DNA of 64,000 bases, from the NCBI GenBank assembly GCA_029582265.1, contig CM055823.1, forward strand, positions 19,774,827-19,838,826. The letters are read 5' to 3'. The position numbers and the translations under genes are program-made. The DNA is from Zoroaster sp. YZ-2022. Taxonomy: Eukaryota > Echinodermata > Asteroidea > Forcipulatida > Zoroasteridae. Numbering within the stretch: the first letter of the stretch is position 1; every line of letters starts with the position of its first letter. Of the stretch, positions 1 to 12,890 are shown in pieces. The notes beneath the pieces are model-generated. The model saw only the letters and a program-made list of their open reading frames with translations, had not been told where the DNA came from and made no database searches.

Positions 1-380
1 TGATGGTGTAAAACTGTGGATTTATAACATGAGGTAAGAATGGGTCCTCGATTATTGTTTGCTAATGTCCTCGGTTGTAAAACGTGTACAAATCAAATGG
101 AAGATGACTACGAAAGTTTGAAAAAGGGAACAATAGGAGGTCCTCGGTTTACACCATAAACATACATGAATGTATCATCATGGACGGATCATCATGAGCA
201 CAGGCCCTGGGCACAAATTCACCACGGGCCTATACACGAGCATAATACTACTAGTACTATGCTTTTTTTTTTTTTTTGGGAAAACCAAGGGCCCCTATTG
301 GCTCCTGGGCCCGGGGCACGTGCCCAGTTTGCCCGTGCGGTAATCCGTGCATGGTCAGTATCGTCACGATCAGAGTAGAC
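1..380. other. No gene seen
   Basis: I see no splice-supported coding exon here. The stretch has a poly-T run near 263 and a GC-rich patch (about 287-345). It ends at the first MITE copy. Confidence 0.4.
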
Positions 381-381
381 T

Positions 382-796
382 ATCAACAGGGCATGGAATC
401 CGAGTTTAAGATGAACACAGTAGGTTAATATTACCGTATATTAACATGAAATTTTGAGATATTTTAACTAAAAAGACCGATGTAAATTTCATATCGGCTA
501 TATTTTTGGAATATCAGCGATATTTTTGTTGAATATCGTCAATATGGCGATATTTCGATATCTTCAAAACTACAACCAATTTAGCCGATAATTTTTTGAA
601 TATCGTATCGTCACGATACTATCGTGATACCGCCCTCCCCTAGAACATAGTGACTGAAAATTATTGGCTCATTTATGCAGCAGTAACGAAAGCATGACCT
701 TATCACGTGGGGTGTTATTTTCAGTAACTGAGTTAATCTAAAACTAGCACTCTGATTCCATGCCCTGTTGATCGTGGCGATAATGTCCCTTTAACA
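382..796. mobile_element. MITE, GGCATGGAATC family, copy with nested insertion
   Basis: The left end reads CAACAGGGCATGGAATC and the right end reads GATTCCATGCCCTGTTG, followed by the GATAATGTCCCTTTAA terminus shared with copies at 18.2 and 27.2 kb. The middle (about 430-645), rich in ATATCG motifs, is absent from the other copies and looks like a nested insertion. No transposase; non-autonomous. Confidence 0.7.
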
Positions 797-848
797 GATG
801 ACTTAATAATACCTACGTTGTGCTACAAGGATCATACTAAAGTTATCT

Positions 849-1285
849 TTAACCGTAACTCCCTAGGCCCATTTGCTTACACATAACCTGAATCCTTCCT
901 AGTTCCGTAGGCCCATTTGCTTACACATAACCTGAATCCTTCCTAACTCCCTAGGCCCATTTGCTTATACACGTAACCTGAATCCTTCCTAACTCCCTGA
1001 GGCCCATTTGCTTACACATAACCTGAATCCTCCAAAATCCTTTAGTAGTAAAGCAAGCACATATGCACACATGTGTTTCTAATCTGTGATACACGTATAA
1101 TGGTCAGGGACCCTCCCTGCATGCATGGAGCAATAAACAGTGTCCACTGACCCAAGCACTGACCTTGCAATCACTACAAGAAACATGGATATACACGTAC
1201 CATGGAAAGGCAAGTATGCCTAATAACTTCAATATCCTTCACTTTAGAAAAGATAATTTTTGAGGATTTGGGAAGGTTAGGGTAA
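849..1285. mobile_element. TTAA-ended MITE, long form, with internal tandem repeats
   Basis: It starts TTAACCGTAACTCCCTAGG and ends with GGTTAGGGTAAA, matching the terminal motif of the short MITEs at 20.7 and 22.4 kb. A block beginning GGCCCATTTGCTTACACATA is repeated about four times (period near 45 bp, roughly 856-1026). The rest aligns with the copy at 6126-6490, where that block occurs once, so the tandem repeat grew after insertion or in a sister lineage. Confidence 0.7.
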
Positions 1286-1427
1286 AGGTTGGAATTTGGA
1301 CTGAAACAATACCCCCAAAAAATATTTTTTTAAATGGATAAGCAAAATAACATCCAATTGCACACTTTATATTATGCAGTGTTTCAATATTTATTCATGT
1401 GTTAATCTTCATTTACACTTCATATAA

Positions 1428-1428
<1 letters not shown>

Positions 1429-1484
<56 letters not shown>
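1429..1484. repeat. (AT)n microsatellite
   Basis: About 28 uninterrupted AT dinucleotides. Confidence 0.97.
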
Positions 1485-1486
<2 letters not shown>

Positions 1487-1489
1487 CAC

Positions 1490-4400
1490 CATTACGACGA
1501 CTGACTAAAATGATGGTCTTATGTCGACCATACCTATGTCTCTAAATTATGAGATATTTTTCATTTTTATTATTTTATTAACAACTCCAAAGGTGGGGCT
1601 TTCATTCATGAAGTTTTCATAAAATGTGCTATTAAGGTTAAAGACATTATGTTTTTAATGGTCGTCATTACGCATCACAAACTGTAATCACCCTAATAGG
1701 GTAACCGTCACATATAACGTCGATAAGGCGACCACTGTCAAAAACGGACCAATAGGACGACACCCATATATATATATAAATGTCTTCAGCCAATACTTGT
1801 TGTGTTGGTCACATATTGAGTTTTAAGAATAACAATAAATAAAAATGAACTGCCACCCGAAACCGCAGCTTATAAACAACTTATAAGAAACAAACAGCTC
1901 GGCAAATCTTCAGAGTTCGGTGCTTAGAAACAGGATACATTTGCAGTCAGCAAACCCACAGCTCTATGTTTGCCGGACCAACCCTTGTTACATGTTCTAG
2001 TACCTTTGATGCTTCATTTGCCGACTGAGGCTCTAAATGCGGACTGAGATAGATTATTGGGTGGGCCGGGTGGGGAAGGAGGGTACGTGTCACACGCGCT
2101 TTTTCTAAGATAAAAATGTTGGTACATTTTTTATTAACCGAAAGAGGGCGCACTTTAGTCAGGCTCCAATAAACGATGGCTTATACAATACGAATAGCAC
2201 GTCAGGGTGGCGACCAAAGCAGACGATGCTATGTGACGAACTGAACGTGTATAATAACTAATCATCTGACAGTTTGTAAGAGGAATGGTTTTATTTATTT
2301 CATTTTTTTTACAAAGTGAATTATGCTGAATTAAAAATTAGTTGTAGTCAATAATAATAAACCTTAAATTTTTAAAAGGTGAGGCAGATCACCATCAATT
2401 TTTTTTTTTTTTACTTTTCCTAAATATTATCTAACAAGTTAGGGTCATATTCATAAAAGAAAAACAATTAAAAGAAATGTAACAAATCTCAAAGCGGGTC
2501 TACTGTTACTGTTTATTTTTACCTCGGTACCCATGTTTTTACATTATAGTGAACTGTATGTTTATTTGACCTACCCTATATACTGTAAAACTATTGATCA
2601 TACTCATTTTTTATTCATTTTCAAAAAAAGTAAATGTGAAGTATCATTTGACAATCTACAATGCATTATGCGAATTCAAATGGCCCCAAACCTGGTTTTG
2701 GTGTATGTTTTGTGAAATTGGGTCACAACTATAAATTGACATTTCTATCAATGTCATCATTTTGAACATGTTGTACAATCTGGTTTGTGATTTGGCACCA
2801 ATTGATCCATCACCCACGATAAATCTTGGTTGCGCCATTTTGGGAGTCAGATTCCCCGTGTTACTCAGTGTTCAGTCAGTCCGCTTTTTACGCGACTCGC
2901 TCGCTCGAGGTTAGACGCACACCATATCTTTACATCAAATTAATTTGACTCCCAAAAATGGGCAGACTGTAGCCGCGTGTGACGTCAGTGCAAGGGGGCT
3001 AAACACAGCTTTAATTGTACAAATCAGAACGTATCTGTTTTAAATATTGATAAGCATTAAGCAATTCTCTATAGGCCCCTAAATAGAAAGTCAACCAGAG
3101 AAAAACACAACTGCGTATAACATTTTTTTTATTATCATGAAGGGAAAAAACTAATACAATGAACAAATAGAAACATCGGGCCTTATGATAGTCTTAGGTA
3201 CATAAGTTAATTTTCTGGAGTGAAATTTTAATTTGAACATTTTACTTAGTCCTAATGGCCTTAAGTTTTGAGTGCGGATAATTTCCTAAAACGACAGATG
3301 AAAATATCTAGGCTCAGACAGGTCAAACATTACAACTGAACAAAACGAAAATGTACAGCCAGATTATGATTTATTTACACGGACTTCCTGGATGTGGACA
3401 GTGGAAGTATGCAGTTTGGACGTGAACCCCATGACCTTTCCTTTGCGACGTCACAGCCGCAAGTTTCGCCAACCTTGGTTTCGAAAAGGGCCAATTCATA
3501 CCGTACAACATATCTGGAACCCTCATTCAAAGACACCTTTCAACTAAATTCATTTTTTAAGGACTTTTCAGATGTTATTAAGATGAAGAAAAAAATGATG
3601 TTGCAATTCTAGGTTCAGCTATTTTTTCATAACTTTCCTGGACTACTGTCTTTAAGAACAATGTATTGAATTACATCATGGCTCACTTAGGACTATTTTT
3701 GGTATTTTTATTATTGATTTTGTCGTTGATGAAGGTCATTCAACTTCAGACTAGCGCCCTTCCAAAAGTTGCTAAATGGGGTGTGGGGGTAGAATCGGAT
3801 CTTTTTTCTACTGCTGCTCCCACGACCAGACCAGTCGAGTTCATCCCCCCACACACACATCATTAAACACCCACATGTACAATGTATTTCTCTGCCTCTC
3901 TTTTTAATGACAGGGGTGCAATGGGGCCAAAGAGAAGGGAGGGGGAAGCTTACGGGCTACAGTAAGGAGGGGACCCCCTCCCCCGCGAAATACGGCACAA
4001 GACTTCACAATGGGTGTTAAAATCTATATAGCTTATAGAATGACATTTATTCATAACATTCAAAATTTCACTGTTCAATGTTCAAACAATTAACTATTTA
4101 AAAATTCATCTATAAATTTAAAAGTGAATTTAACTTTAATATTACATTAATGAAAAGTCACATTTCACGTCTAAAATGCATTTAATGTAAGGCCAAGGCT
4201 TACAATCATATTCAATTATAAATTTAAAAGTGAATTCATCTTTAAAGCCATCATTACACACTATTGGTAAAGTGTCTGTAAATGCTTCGCCATACCTTGT
4301 AAAAATCAAGAGATATGCAATAATATGTAATAGAAAGTTTTGCTCATTTTGTTATTTTTACGAGAAAACAGTAAAAATGCATTCAGTATTTTTGTTTTCA

Positions 4401-5180
4401 TTCTAATGCATGGCTGGAGTTTTCGTCTCGTGAGACGAAAACTCATTACTGGATCTTATTTCACTAAACGATAACACATCAGGCAGAAATATTTCAAGGA
4501 AAGCTTTCTACCATCGTTATCTTTATACCATGTGAGCTATGTGTAAATCTGTGAACATTTTTGTTTTTCAGTCTTACCAAAGTTGTCCAGGGACTTTAAT
4601 AGTAAAGTGATTCAAAGTTAAATTTCACATGTAAACTATGCATAATTTAAAGGGATAGTAAACCCCGCAAAAACAGTTTCACGTATTGACAGAAAAAATA
4701 TGAAAATTTACCTATTTATATTTCCTTTTTTTTGGTTTTTTTTACAAAACCATGATTTTTTAAATGTTCCATGGGCACCGCCATCTTGGGACCCAGTGAT
4801 GTAATAAGGTACAATTGAGGCAGACGTTCGTCAAACATTTTTGCTCAAAATTAAATTTTGGTCCACATCCCCATTTATTATGTCGTAACTATAAAAGCAA
4901 TGAGTTGTTGTATATGAACATGAGATTTTTGTTAAAACGAGTCGTACTGCCACCTCTTGAAATTAGGTACCAGTGGAGGACATGTGACTCGTTTCTCCTG
5001 ATTTTAAGTGTTATTTTGAACTTCTTTATGAAATATATGTATAATATATTTCTCGCATCCACTCATACATTCGTGCATCTTTTCAGATTTTTTTAAATTT
5101 TTTTTTTTAAAGGTCCAAGACTTAACTTTGCACTGTGAAACGACAATTTAGTGTGGTTTGCGTATCATATATTAAGAGAT
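1490..5180. other. Long stretch without a recognised gene
   Basis: I find no exon with paired splice sites and family resemblance. A 60-codon minus-strand frame beginning at 2838 (MAQPRFIVGDGS) opens next to a CpG-containing patch (2870-2990) and could be a first exon, but nothing supports it further. At 4256-4320 there is a diverged monomer of the 59-bp repeat found beside the assembly gap at 28.4 kb. Confidence 0.4.
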
Positions 5181-5184
5181 GTGA

Positions 5185-5600
5185 TGGTTCTGAAAAGAAC
5201 CAGTGTTTTACAACTATACAGTATGCTCTGGTTGTCTTCAGGAGAGGGCTTGACTGCTTCAGTACTGCACAGAAGAATTTTGTTGATGAAATATGAAGAC
5301 AGGAACTTGCAACTGGGTCTATGTTGGATCTTCATCATGGTCACACCTCCCACCACTTACATGTATTTTAATCTCCATTTTTGTGTTTTTCCCCAACCAA
5401 TGCAGTTCAGTGAGCATACCCCCGCCCCACCCAATCCAACCTGGATCCGTTTGCGATTCTCGCATTCATGCTTCATCAACCAAATCCTTCTGTGCAGTTT
5501 TTAAGCAGTATGTTGCTGCATAGTTCAGTTTTTTTCTGAAGATGATCACAGCATACTGATCGAAAGGTTAAGTTGTAAACCACAAATCTTACTTGATTTA
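5185..5600. mobile_element. Old Penelope-derived inverted-arm relic
   Basis: The left part has TTCTGAAAAGAACCAGTG and, further in, CAGTATGCTCTGGTTGTCTT. The right part has CTGAAGATGATCACAGCATA and a TGATCGAAAGGTTAAGTTGT-like string. These are diverged forms of the arms at 12.9-13.9, 34.5 and 53.5 kb, in inverted orientation. Confidence 0.55.
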
Positions 5601-6125
5601 AAAGTATCATACACCTATGGTAATGTTAAACAAACATAAATAAATAAAAATAAATAAAATTCAATCTGAAACTTAACTAATAAATTTACTACTTGGAACA
5701 CATTCCATGCCCAATCACCTAAAATTTCAAAAATTTGTCATTCACTGACTCGGACTTTGTTGATTATTTTTTGAGAACACCTTTATGGGTAGAATGAGAA
5801 TTTTAGCTCCCAATTACATACCGTTTCCTAGATATATTCCATTAATAAATATAGCCACGCCCACCTTTTCACTCTCCAAGTTGTGTTTTTGGCGAGTTTT
5901 TGGAATTATTAGAGGTATGTATCTCAAAATTGAGCAAATTTATGTTGCTGCAATTTTTTTTAAATTACATATCTCTTGCAAAGAACATTGATCAACAGTA
6001 TATGCAATCCCATTGCAGAGGAATAATTTATGTATCATGTGATTGTACATGTTTTATGCATACATTTGCGCAAGTTCTAGACAGACTTTGTTGCATCTAT
6101 CACTGTGTGCAATAAAAATATTCCC

Positions 6126-6490
6126 TAGCCCTAACTCCCCAGGCCCATTTGCTTACACATAACCTGAATCCTCCAAAATCCTTCAGTAGTAAAGCAAGCA
6201 CATGACATATATGCACACATGTGTTTCTAATCTGTGACACATGTACATGGCCAGGGACCCCTCCCTGCATGCATGGAGCAATAAACAGTGTCCACTGACT
6301 CAAGCACTGACCTTGCAATCACTACAACAAACATGGATGTACATGTACCATGGAAAGGCAAGTATGCCTAATAACCTCAATCCTCCAAAATCCTTCACTT
6401 TAGCAAAAAGCATGTAGCATGTAACCTCAATCCTTCAAAGTCCTTCACTATAGCAGAGGATTTTGGAGGATTTGGGAAGGTTAGGGTTAA
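6126..6490. mobile_element. TTAA-ended MITE, long form, second copy
   Basis: It begins CCCTAGCCCTAACTCCCCAG and ends GGTTAGGGTTAA. Internal blocks such as GTGTCCACTGAC and CTTGCAATCACTACAA are shared with the copy at 849-1285, and the GGCCCATTTGC block occurs once only. Confidence 0.7.
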
Positions 6491-6832
6491 TGGGTTGTTG
6501 AATTCCAAATATCAATGTACTTTTTTGGAGCATGCTCAAGGCGATCCTATGGATCAGTCTGATGGACTGGTCTGTGATACAAGTTACAGTTATTAAACCT
6601 TTTCAAGTTCTTTGACATAATCAAACATTTAACTCTATAGACCTTTATCATGCTGCCACCATTTTGGTCATGTTCCCTATATTCAATAACAGCCATGAAT
6701 GCTACTATTCATTGTACAAAAAGGAACCAGATTAATTTTTATGATAGTATTCTTATAGTCACTGCATGGAATATCTGGAGGAAATTAGGATACAAGTAAT
6801 TTCAGTAGAATAGAGCTTTAACATTGCATTAC

Positions 6833-6895
6833 CTGTTCGAGTGGACTTCAGATTTCCTGATAGTGATGAGTCGTCTTTAGGCTGATGTGTATGTC
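6833..6895 (-). CDS. Candidate 3' exon of the recombinase gene
   Basis: This 63-bp minus-strand exon has an acceptor TCTGTCTGTAG and a donor CAG|GTAATG. It encodes 20 full codons reading HTHQPKDDSSLSGNLKSTRT with split codons at both ends. Its incoming phase fits the single A left by the donor at 8965, giving a junction Arg. It is hydrophilic with no recognised domain. A degenerate copy lies at 8053-8118 and partial flanking copies at 6700-6990, so this exon sits in a local duplication. No downstream exon was identified, so the C-terminus is unknown. Assignment rests on phase, strand and order only. Confidence 0.4.
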
Positions 6896-8052
6896 CTACA
6901 GACAGAAAACAATTTAAATTTTTATGATAGTGTTTCGTATAGTCACTGCATGGAATATCTGGAGGAAATTAACATTGCATTACCTGTTCAAGCGAAGGCC
7001 AGGACCCTCAAGGCCAATGACAAGGCTTTGACTCTCGAGGCCAAGGCCGGGACCCTCAAGGCTGGGACCTTCAAGGCTAAGGCCAAGGCCACGATTATTA
7101 TTATGATAAAACAAGTCACATCTTTACAAATCGGTGGTATACATGTAACAACAAAGAAACTAATATTTATTTGCCATCCACAGTCGACACAATTTGGTAT
7201 AGTAGTAATAATGGGAAAAAGGGAAATAAACATCTATTCGGCTAACGTCAAACCGAGTCAGCAATTATGTAATGTTTATGAAAATTTCACTCAAATTTGA
7301 TTAGTAATTGAGCCACTTTTCGTATTAACCCAGGATAGATTATTATAGACAAAGACATATTACCATTACCTTTGCAAATGTGTAATGCCTAGATAATTAT
7401 AAAAAGCTTATGATTGTATGATTAAGACAAGTTAATGCAATGTCTTTGCACGTGTTAAATTAAATTAGATTGGTCACATGTGGCACAACAGGACTTTGGC
7501 TAACTTAGTAATGGTAATTACAATTACTAACTTAGCCAAAGTCCTATTGTGTAAATGAGACCCGAAATGAGAGCAGAAATCTTAGTTTTGTTTTATCTGA
7601 ACATCACCATAGAGGTATAAAACACAGTCACACAGTAAACAGAATGACATAAATGACTGTTGTGCATGTGCTCTGCTGACCATGTGGATATTGACCCCTA
7701 TTTGACCTTAAATCTATGACATCACACATTAGTCAATGAGGGCAGCTGAGAGCACAGAGCTGGGCACTTGGCCAGATTTTGTACTTCACCTCCCTAGAAG
7801 TATACAAAATATCAAAAACTTTGTTTTTAGTTCTTTTGTTTTGTTTTGTGGGGGGACTGAAGTCTTGCCACAGAAACGAGGATGGTAATCCTGATATTTT
7901 GGGAGGTTTTTTCCAAATAAATTCAACATAATTATGCTCAAAAAACACAAAAATGTATCGGCCTTGAATGAAATTTCCAAGACACTTTTCCTCAAGGCCA
8001 AGGCAATAAAATTAGGCATTAAGGCCAAGCATCAAGGCACTACAACACTGCA

Positions 8053-8118
8053 TTACCTATTCGAGTGGACTTCAGATTTCATGATGAGTCTTTTTTAGGC
8101 TGATGGGTATGTCCAACA
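8053..8118 (-). pseudogene. Degenerate copy of the 6833-6895 exon
   Basis: It keeps GAGTGGACTTCAGATTTC and GGCTGATGGGTATGTCC in the same order but has lost several bases and reads into a stop after about 12 codons. It is probably the product of a local duplication. Confidence 0.5.
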
Positions 8119-8964
8119 GACAGAAAACAATTTGAGGGAATGGTATTGACTTATTTAAACAGACAAGTATAGTTATTCAAATCCTCTAGTTTTCAAGAGA
8201 ATTTGAAGTTACATGTACATATTTTGTGTGTTTCTATACAAATGCTTATCACCGTCTAATTTACAGAAATAGAAAAATATTTATAATTTCCGACTTTTCC
8301 CTATTGCATCATTAGACTGTCATAGTTAGTATTAATACATTAAAATTCAACATTAAAATTAAAATTTAATTTTCTTTTAAACATGAGTACTATCATTAAA
8401 ATCATTATAATAACTTGATAGACTTTTTTTTTTAAATGATCAAACAAAATAAATGCAAATTAAAAATACTTTTGAGCTTATTCGAGGAGTTAACATAAAG
8501 ACATACCCCACCATGAAGTAAATATAGGGTAAAAATAGCAGATAGCAGTTAATGACATCATATTTTCATTCTGAAACATTTGTAGTTAATCTTTTTCTCA
8601 AAAAGATTAATAGCAATAACACACAACAGCACAATTCTATTGTGCTCATATCCTACAATTACAAAAGAACAAGTCAAGAGAAGATGACATATTGCCTTTT
8701 CAAAGTATATCTCCAAAACATGAAGGAAATGAAAATAATATGATACAAACATCAAAGACATCCGAAAATCTTTGTGGAATCATCTTGAACATTCTTAGAC
8801 TCAACTCATGTGTGAAAGGATACATTGCAGAAATTGTATGAAAGAAATGAGAACTGCACTTTGGATAGATGTTGCAGTATGGTATCAATACAAATATCCT
8901 GCCAGAGTTGTAATGTGATGTCATTTACTACTTTATGAAGATTTAAATACCATATATGACTTAC

Positions 8965-10626
8965 TACTTGTAGATGCACCACCATCTATGGTATTTAGAT
9001 AGCGTCCCACAGACGTTATTTCGCTGACTGCAAGGGGCACTGGTAAACATGTTTATTTATTTCCTCAGAATGTCCCATGTGCTTATAAAATACATGCCGT
9101 TCCTCTGGTGGGACATCCATTAGTGCATAAAGGGTGGAGGCCCTGTGCCTGTACTTGGTAGCTGTGAGGTTAGATGGATGAGTTAGTTGATCCCCCATCG
9201 AGCTTATGACATATTTTATAGCTGCCCAACCATTATGACATATTTTATAGCTGCCCAACCATTGACATGGTGAGTTGACTTTTGTGTGTATGGGAAGAGG
9301 AACTGATTCTCTGAAGACACTCCTGCATCACTCCTCATTTTCACCAGCATCTGGACTGCTTTTATTGTGTCATGTGGCACAAGTACAGGCACAAGTTTTC
9401 TGGAACGCTTCCCACTTTGATACATCAACTTGAAAGAGTTGATGAGGGCTTTCTCTATTGGGTCTTGAACAGCCTCAACCCACTGGGGGTCTATCCATGC
9501 TTCACTATCCACATCTTTCCATTCAGAAAGAGTAAGTCTAGCTGGTTCCCCTCCACGACGGGCATTGAAGAGTGTTAAACGACTAACAATTAAGGATCGG
9601 AGCTTGATGAAACCATGATCATCCAAAAAAGTATACACATCATCAACAATATTTGCCATTTCCTTGACTGTGTACTCTTTAAGTATCCTTATGTCAGCTT
9701 CAAGAGGCATTGCTTGTGGTTTCCGTAGAACAGCTTGGCATTTCTCCTCAATCATGTACAAACTTCTACTAAAGAGAAAGTCCCAATTTAAGTCGAGAAC
9801 AGCCAAGAACCTGTCAACTTCCTCTGCCATTACATCCTTCCCTTCTATGATATAAATAGCTTTCATTACCTTGGCACTATTTTTAAGGACATACCCTATG
9901 CTCAGCGGGAGACCAGCCTTCAGACCATCCCCTACTTTTTCTGTAAGTTCATCTAGGGCTTCTTCTAGCAAGGTGAAATTCTCTAGCTTGATGACATCCT
10001 CTCTCCACAGGTCATCGATCTGTCTTTGCCAGGAAACGCATTTTCTCTACCATATGACCCATTCTTCGCATATCATTCATTATGGCGGATTTTTCTCTTG
10101 TGACGGATTTTGCCCACAGTTTCTTCCCAAGATTAATTATCATTTTATCACGCCGGCAAATATTTCCAACAGCATCAGACCGAAATTTATCTAAAATCTT
10201 TCTTTGGAATTTCTCATCCACCTTCTCTCTGTTTAGGGTAATCAGTGACGACACAGGTACAGACTCGACTTTATGGACATTAGAACTATGGCACACTTGT
10301 TTATGTCTCCAAATTCTTGCCTTGCTGTAAAATCCTTGGCAGTTCCCACACATGACCACTTCAGAATTCCCTTGGCATCTTTCTCGCAGTAGGGTTAATG
10401 CAGACAAATCTTCAACGCCACTGTTTATCCTTTTAAGATTTTCCTTTAAAATGTCACCTTTTCTGATTTTTGACATAGCTTCATATCTGTCCTGGTTAGG
10501 TAATCCCAAAGCCACTTTCATCTCCTCTTTTTTATGCTGTCGTCGTAGGTGCCTTGCTAATTGGGATTGCATTTCTCCGCAGTAAACACATGGCCGCCTG
10601 GGTCTTGTCTTGACAAATTTACTGTC
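8965..10626 (-). pseudogene. Zinc-finger plus tyrosine-recombinase exon (Crypton-like), with frame breaks
   Basis: This large minus-strand exon runs from acceptor TTTTTACAG at 10626 to donor GTAAGTC at 8965. It opens in phase 0 with DSKFVKTRPRRPCVYCGEMQ and a Cys2His2 finger (CVYC...HLRRQH); a second finger-like motif is CGNCQGFYSKARIWRHKQVC. A helical region leads into a tyrosine-recombinase core: box I FNARRGGEPARL (Arg near 9557), box II TKYRHRAST, MGHS, and the candidate nucleophile in HVYQC. The order Arg...Arg...GHS...Tyr fits phage-integrase/Crypton enzymes, which cut and rejoin DNA through a tyrosine. Three breaks interrupt it: a one-base shift near 10030, a 29-bp tandem duplication at about 9206-9263, and a shift near 9015-9030, after which EITSVGRYLNTID continues in another frame. 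It is either recently dead or hit by assembly errors. Confidence 0.8.
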
Positions 10627-12346
10627 CTGTAAAAATCCAAATGAATATGTATATTTCTTAGAAATTTGTACAAAAATTTTCTAACAAGAGGTCAAGCTGT
10701 AGTTCCTGTGAAAACAATTAAGTTTTTACTTTGGTTTTTACTTTGTTTTGGTTACATTGAGCATTCAATGAAATCATATCAGAGTATGCTTTTGAGTGAC
10801 TTATTTGATCCCATTCAACAATTATTGTTTTAAGGGAAATAAGATCAGAATGTTGCAATCATCGAAATGATGTGTAGTATGAATTTGTGCTGTACATGTA
10901 ACATTGTGTAACTTTTCTTTTAACTGAATGATTCTGTTCAAACTTTGTAATTATATCTTGTTTGACATCATTTTCCAAGGTTCTAAATTTGGCTAACTTC
11001 TCTTACTCGGATTTAGAGATAAGCAAATAACTTTTATTCCAACCTTCTGTGCCATTTCCATTGTGACGTCATTACGACATAATCAAACATATTTTTTAAA
11101 AGTTCAGATATCAAGGATTCTTTCATACATAGAAAACATGCTCAAATTCTTTTCAGTTGGGCTCCAGAGTTTATACTACATGTAGCTCTTCAGAGTATTT
11201 TTTTCACTTGCGATTTTGACCAGAAGAAAAGAACTGATTGGGGTCATCGCTGGGGTCAACAACAAAAACAACAACAAAAACAACAACAACAACAATAACA
11301 ACAAAAACATGTGTTCAGGCTATTGGCCAGAACACCTAATAATATATATCCTCAGTTGCCTTATTTACGTTTAATACAGAGATGGGGGCAGAGATGGTTT
11401 TTGTGATTGATTTAGCTCGATGCGCTACTTACTTAGCAGCACATGCTGCGTACACCCCAGGGAGCTGAGATGGTTTAAGGAATGAAATAGATGACCCAAT
11501 GACCGGGGTAATATTATTCATGCACCATGAGCATCAAAATTGGCGGATAACGGTGCTATATAATTGTCTATTATTATTATTATTAATAGTAGAACAGGTT
11601 TAATAGAATGGAACTTGAAATATTAAATAAATTCATGTATTAAAAAGTTAACAGAACAACATAAAACAACAGCAATAAAAAATTAATTAACCTGAAGTTA
11701 TGAATCATTTTTAAAGGGCTGTTTCAGTTTTTAGAAGAGTCCATTAACTCCAATCCTCTTGTTTTCAACAAATGTACAATGACACAAACCTGTGAAAATG
11801 TCATCACATGATATAAATCTACTTGACTCATGTACATTCCAAGGAACAGAACAGTATATCGTTTTTCAGGTTTCACATTGTGTGATCAATAAAAACACAA
11901 TCAACTCTACTTTTCTCAGTTAGGGAGAGTTTATGTATTTAACTTTATGAGCTCTCCTACCAAGTGTGTTGGACATGGAAATTAAAAAAAAACAGTGTTA
12001 TAATTCATCAAAATAATCAAAACTGGCTTTGGCATGTTCAGAAAAAAATGCTTTCCAAAACCAAACATGAACAAAAAAAGCCTTTCAATAAATAAAACAA
12101 TTTAAGTTTTACCCTGTAATTTTTATTACACTGGGAACTGTTTTCTTCAGCTGAAATAAATAGATATGAAAGATATACTGTGCATTTCAGGTAATTAAGG
12201 GGCAAATACCTTAGGTCTTTTGATGTTACGTTATCTATGCTTTTGTTTCTGTCCCAATGTTTATTATTAATGAACAATTCTCACGTATGCATCTTGACTA
12301 ACTCCCTCCCGATGCTTGGAAACCAGATAATATTTGGTAAGTGTAA
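10627..12346. other. Intronic or intergenic stretch
   Basis: I see no exon here. It holds an A/C-rich AACAA repeat (11262-11300) and a SINE 3' fragment (listed separately). Confidence 0.5.
11385..11595 (+). mobile_element. tRNA-SINE, 3' fragment
   Basis: It contains CAGGGAGCTGAGATGGTTT followed by GGTGCTATATAATTG and an ATT-repeat tail, matching the 3' half of the full SINE at 54.0 kb. The tRNA-like head is missing. Confidence 0.75.
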
Positions 12347-12475
12347 CTAATCCCTGGCTGCCTTATTGATGTCCATCTGAACAACTTCAGCAAGAGGAAT
12401 TTCCTCAACTTGTTTTTCTATCCCGTTCCAGGCACTTTTAAAGGCCTTTATATACAGATTTCGTGAGTTCTTAGC
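12347..12475 (-). CDS. Orphan terminal exon, unknown protein
   Basis: On the minus strand a 43-codon frame follows a CGATCGAG|GCTAAG or CTAAG|AAC acceptor and ends in TAG at 12347. It reads NSRNLYIKAFKSAWNGIEKQ and continues with an acidic, then KAARD C-terminus. Composition is protein-like and probably helical. It starts in phase 0, so it cannot follow the 14146 exon directly (phase 1), but would fit the phase-0 exon at 17893-17991. No family was recognised and no polypyrimidine tract is evident, so it could be chance. Confidence 0.3.
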   Translation of the reverse strand, partial: AKNSRNLYIKAFKSAWNGIEKQVEEIPLAEVVQMDINKAARD

Positions 12476-12890
12476 CTCGATCGTGATTTATGTCTTTCCT
12501 TGTTGATGTCATTTTAAAGTTGATAACGATTTCGCTCGACAATCAATAACATGTGTTGATGTTTTCATACAGCGTGTGCATGCAGATGAAATTCTCACAG
12601 TACTTGTATCCTGCCGTATCCCCACACGTTATGCATTAGAAAAACTGTGGGAGACATAAGACTCTACGAAAGCCTTGTGTGTGTGTGTGACGAAGCGATG
12701 GTTGGTTATAGACTGTACAATGCACATTGTGTCTGTATCCAGAATGTAAGGCCTTCTATACAAGTACACAACAATGGAGCCAGACTTTATTCTTTCCTTT
12801 GATGCATGTGTTATATAACGTGCAATAGTAGATTTTTTTTTCTTTAGATTCACGGAATTTTGGGAAAATATTTTTTAGGTAAAAATTGTT

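Noticed and set aside
2656..2838. Minus-strand first exon MAQPRFIVGDGS
   Set aside because: There is no partner exon, no family resemblance, and the flanks look repeat-like (CCATTTTGGGAGTCAG occurs in inverted form nearby).
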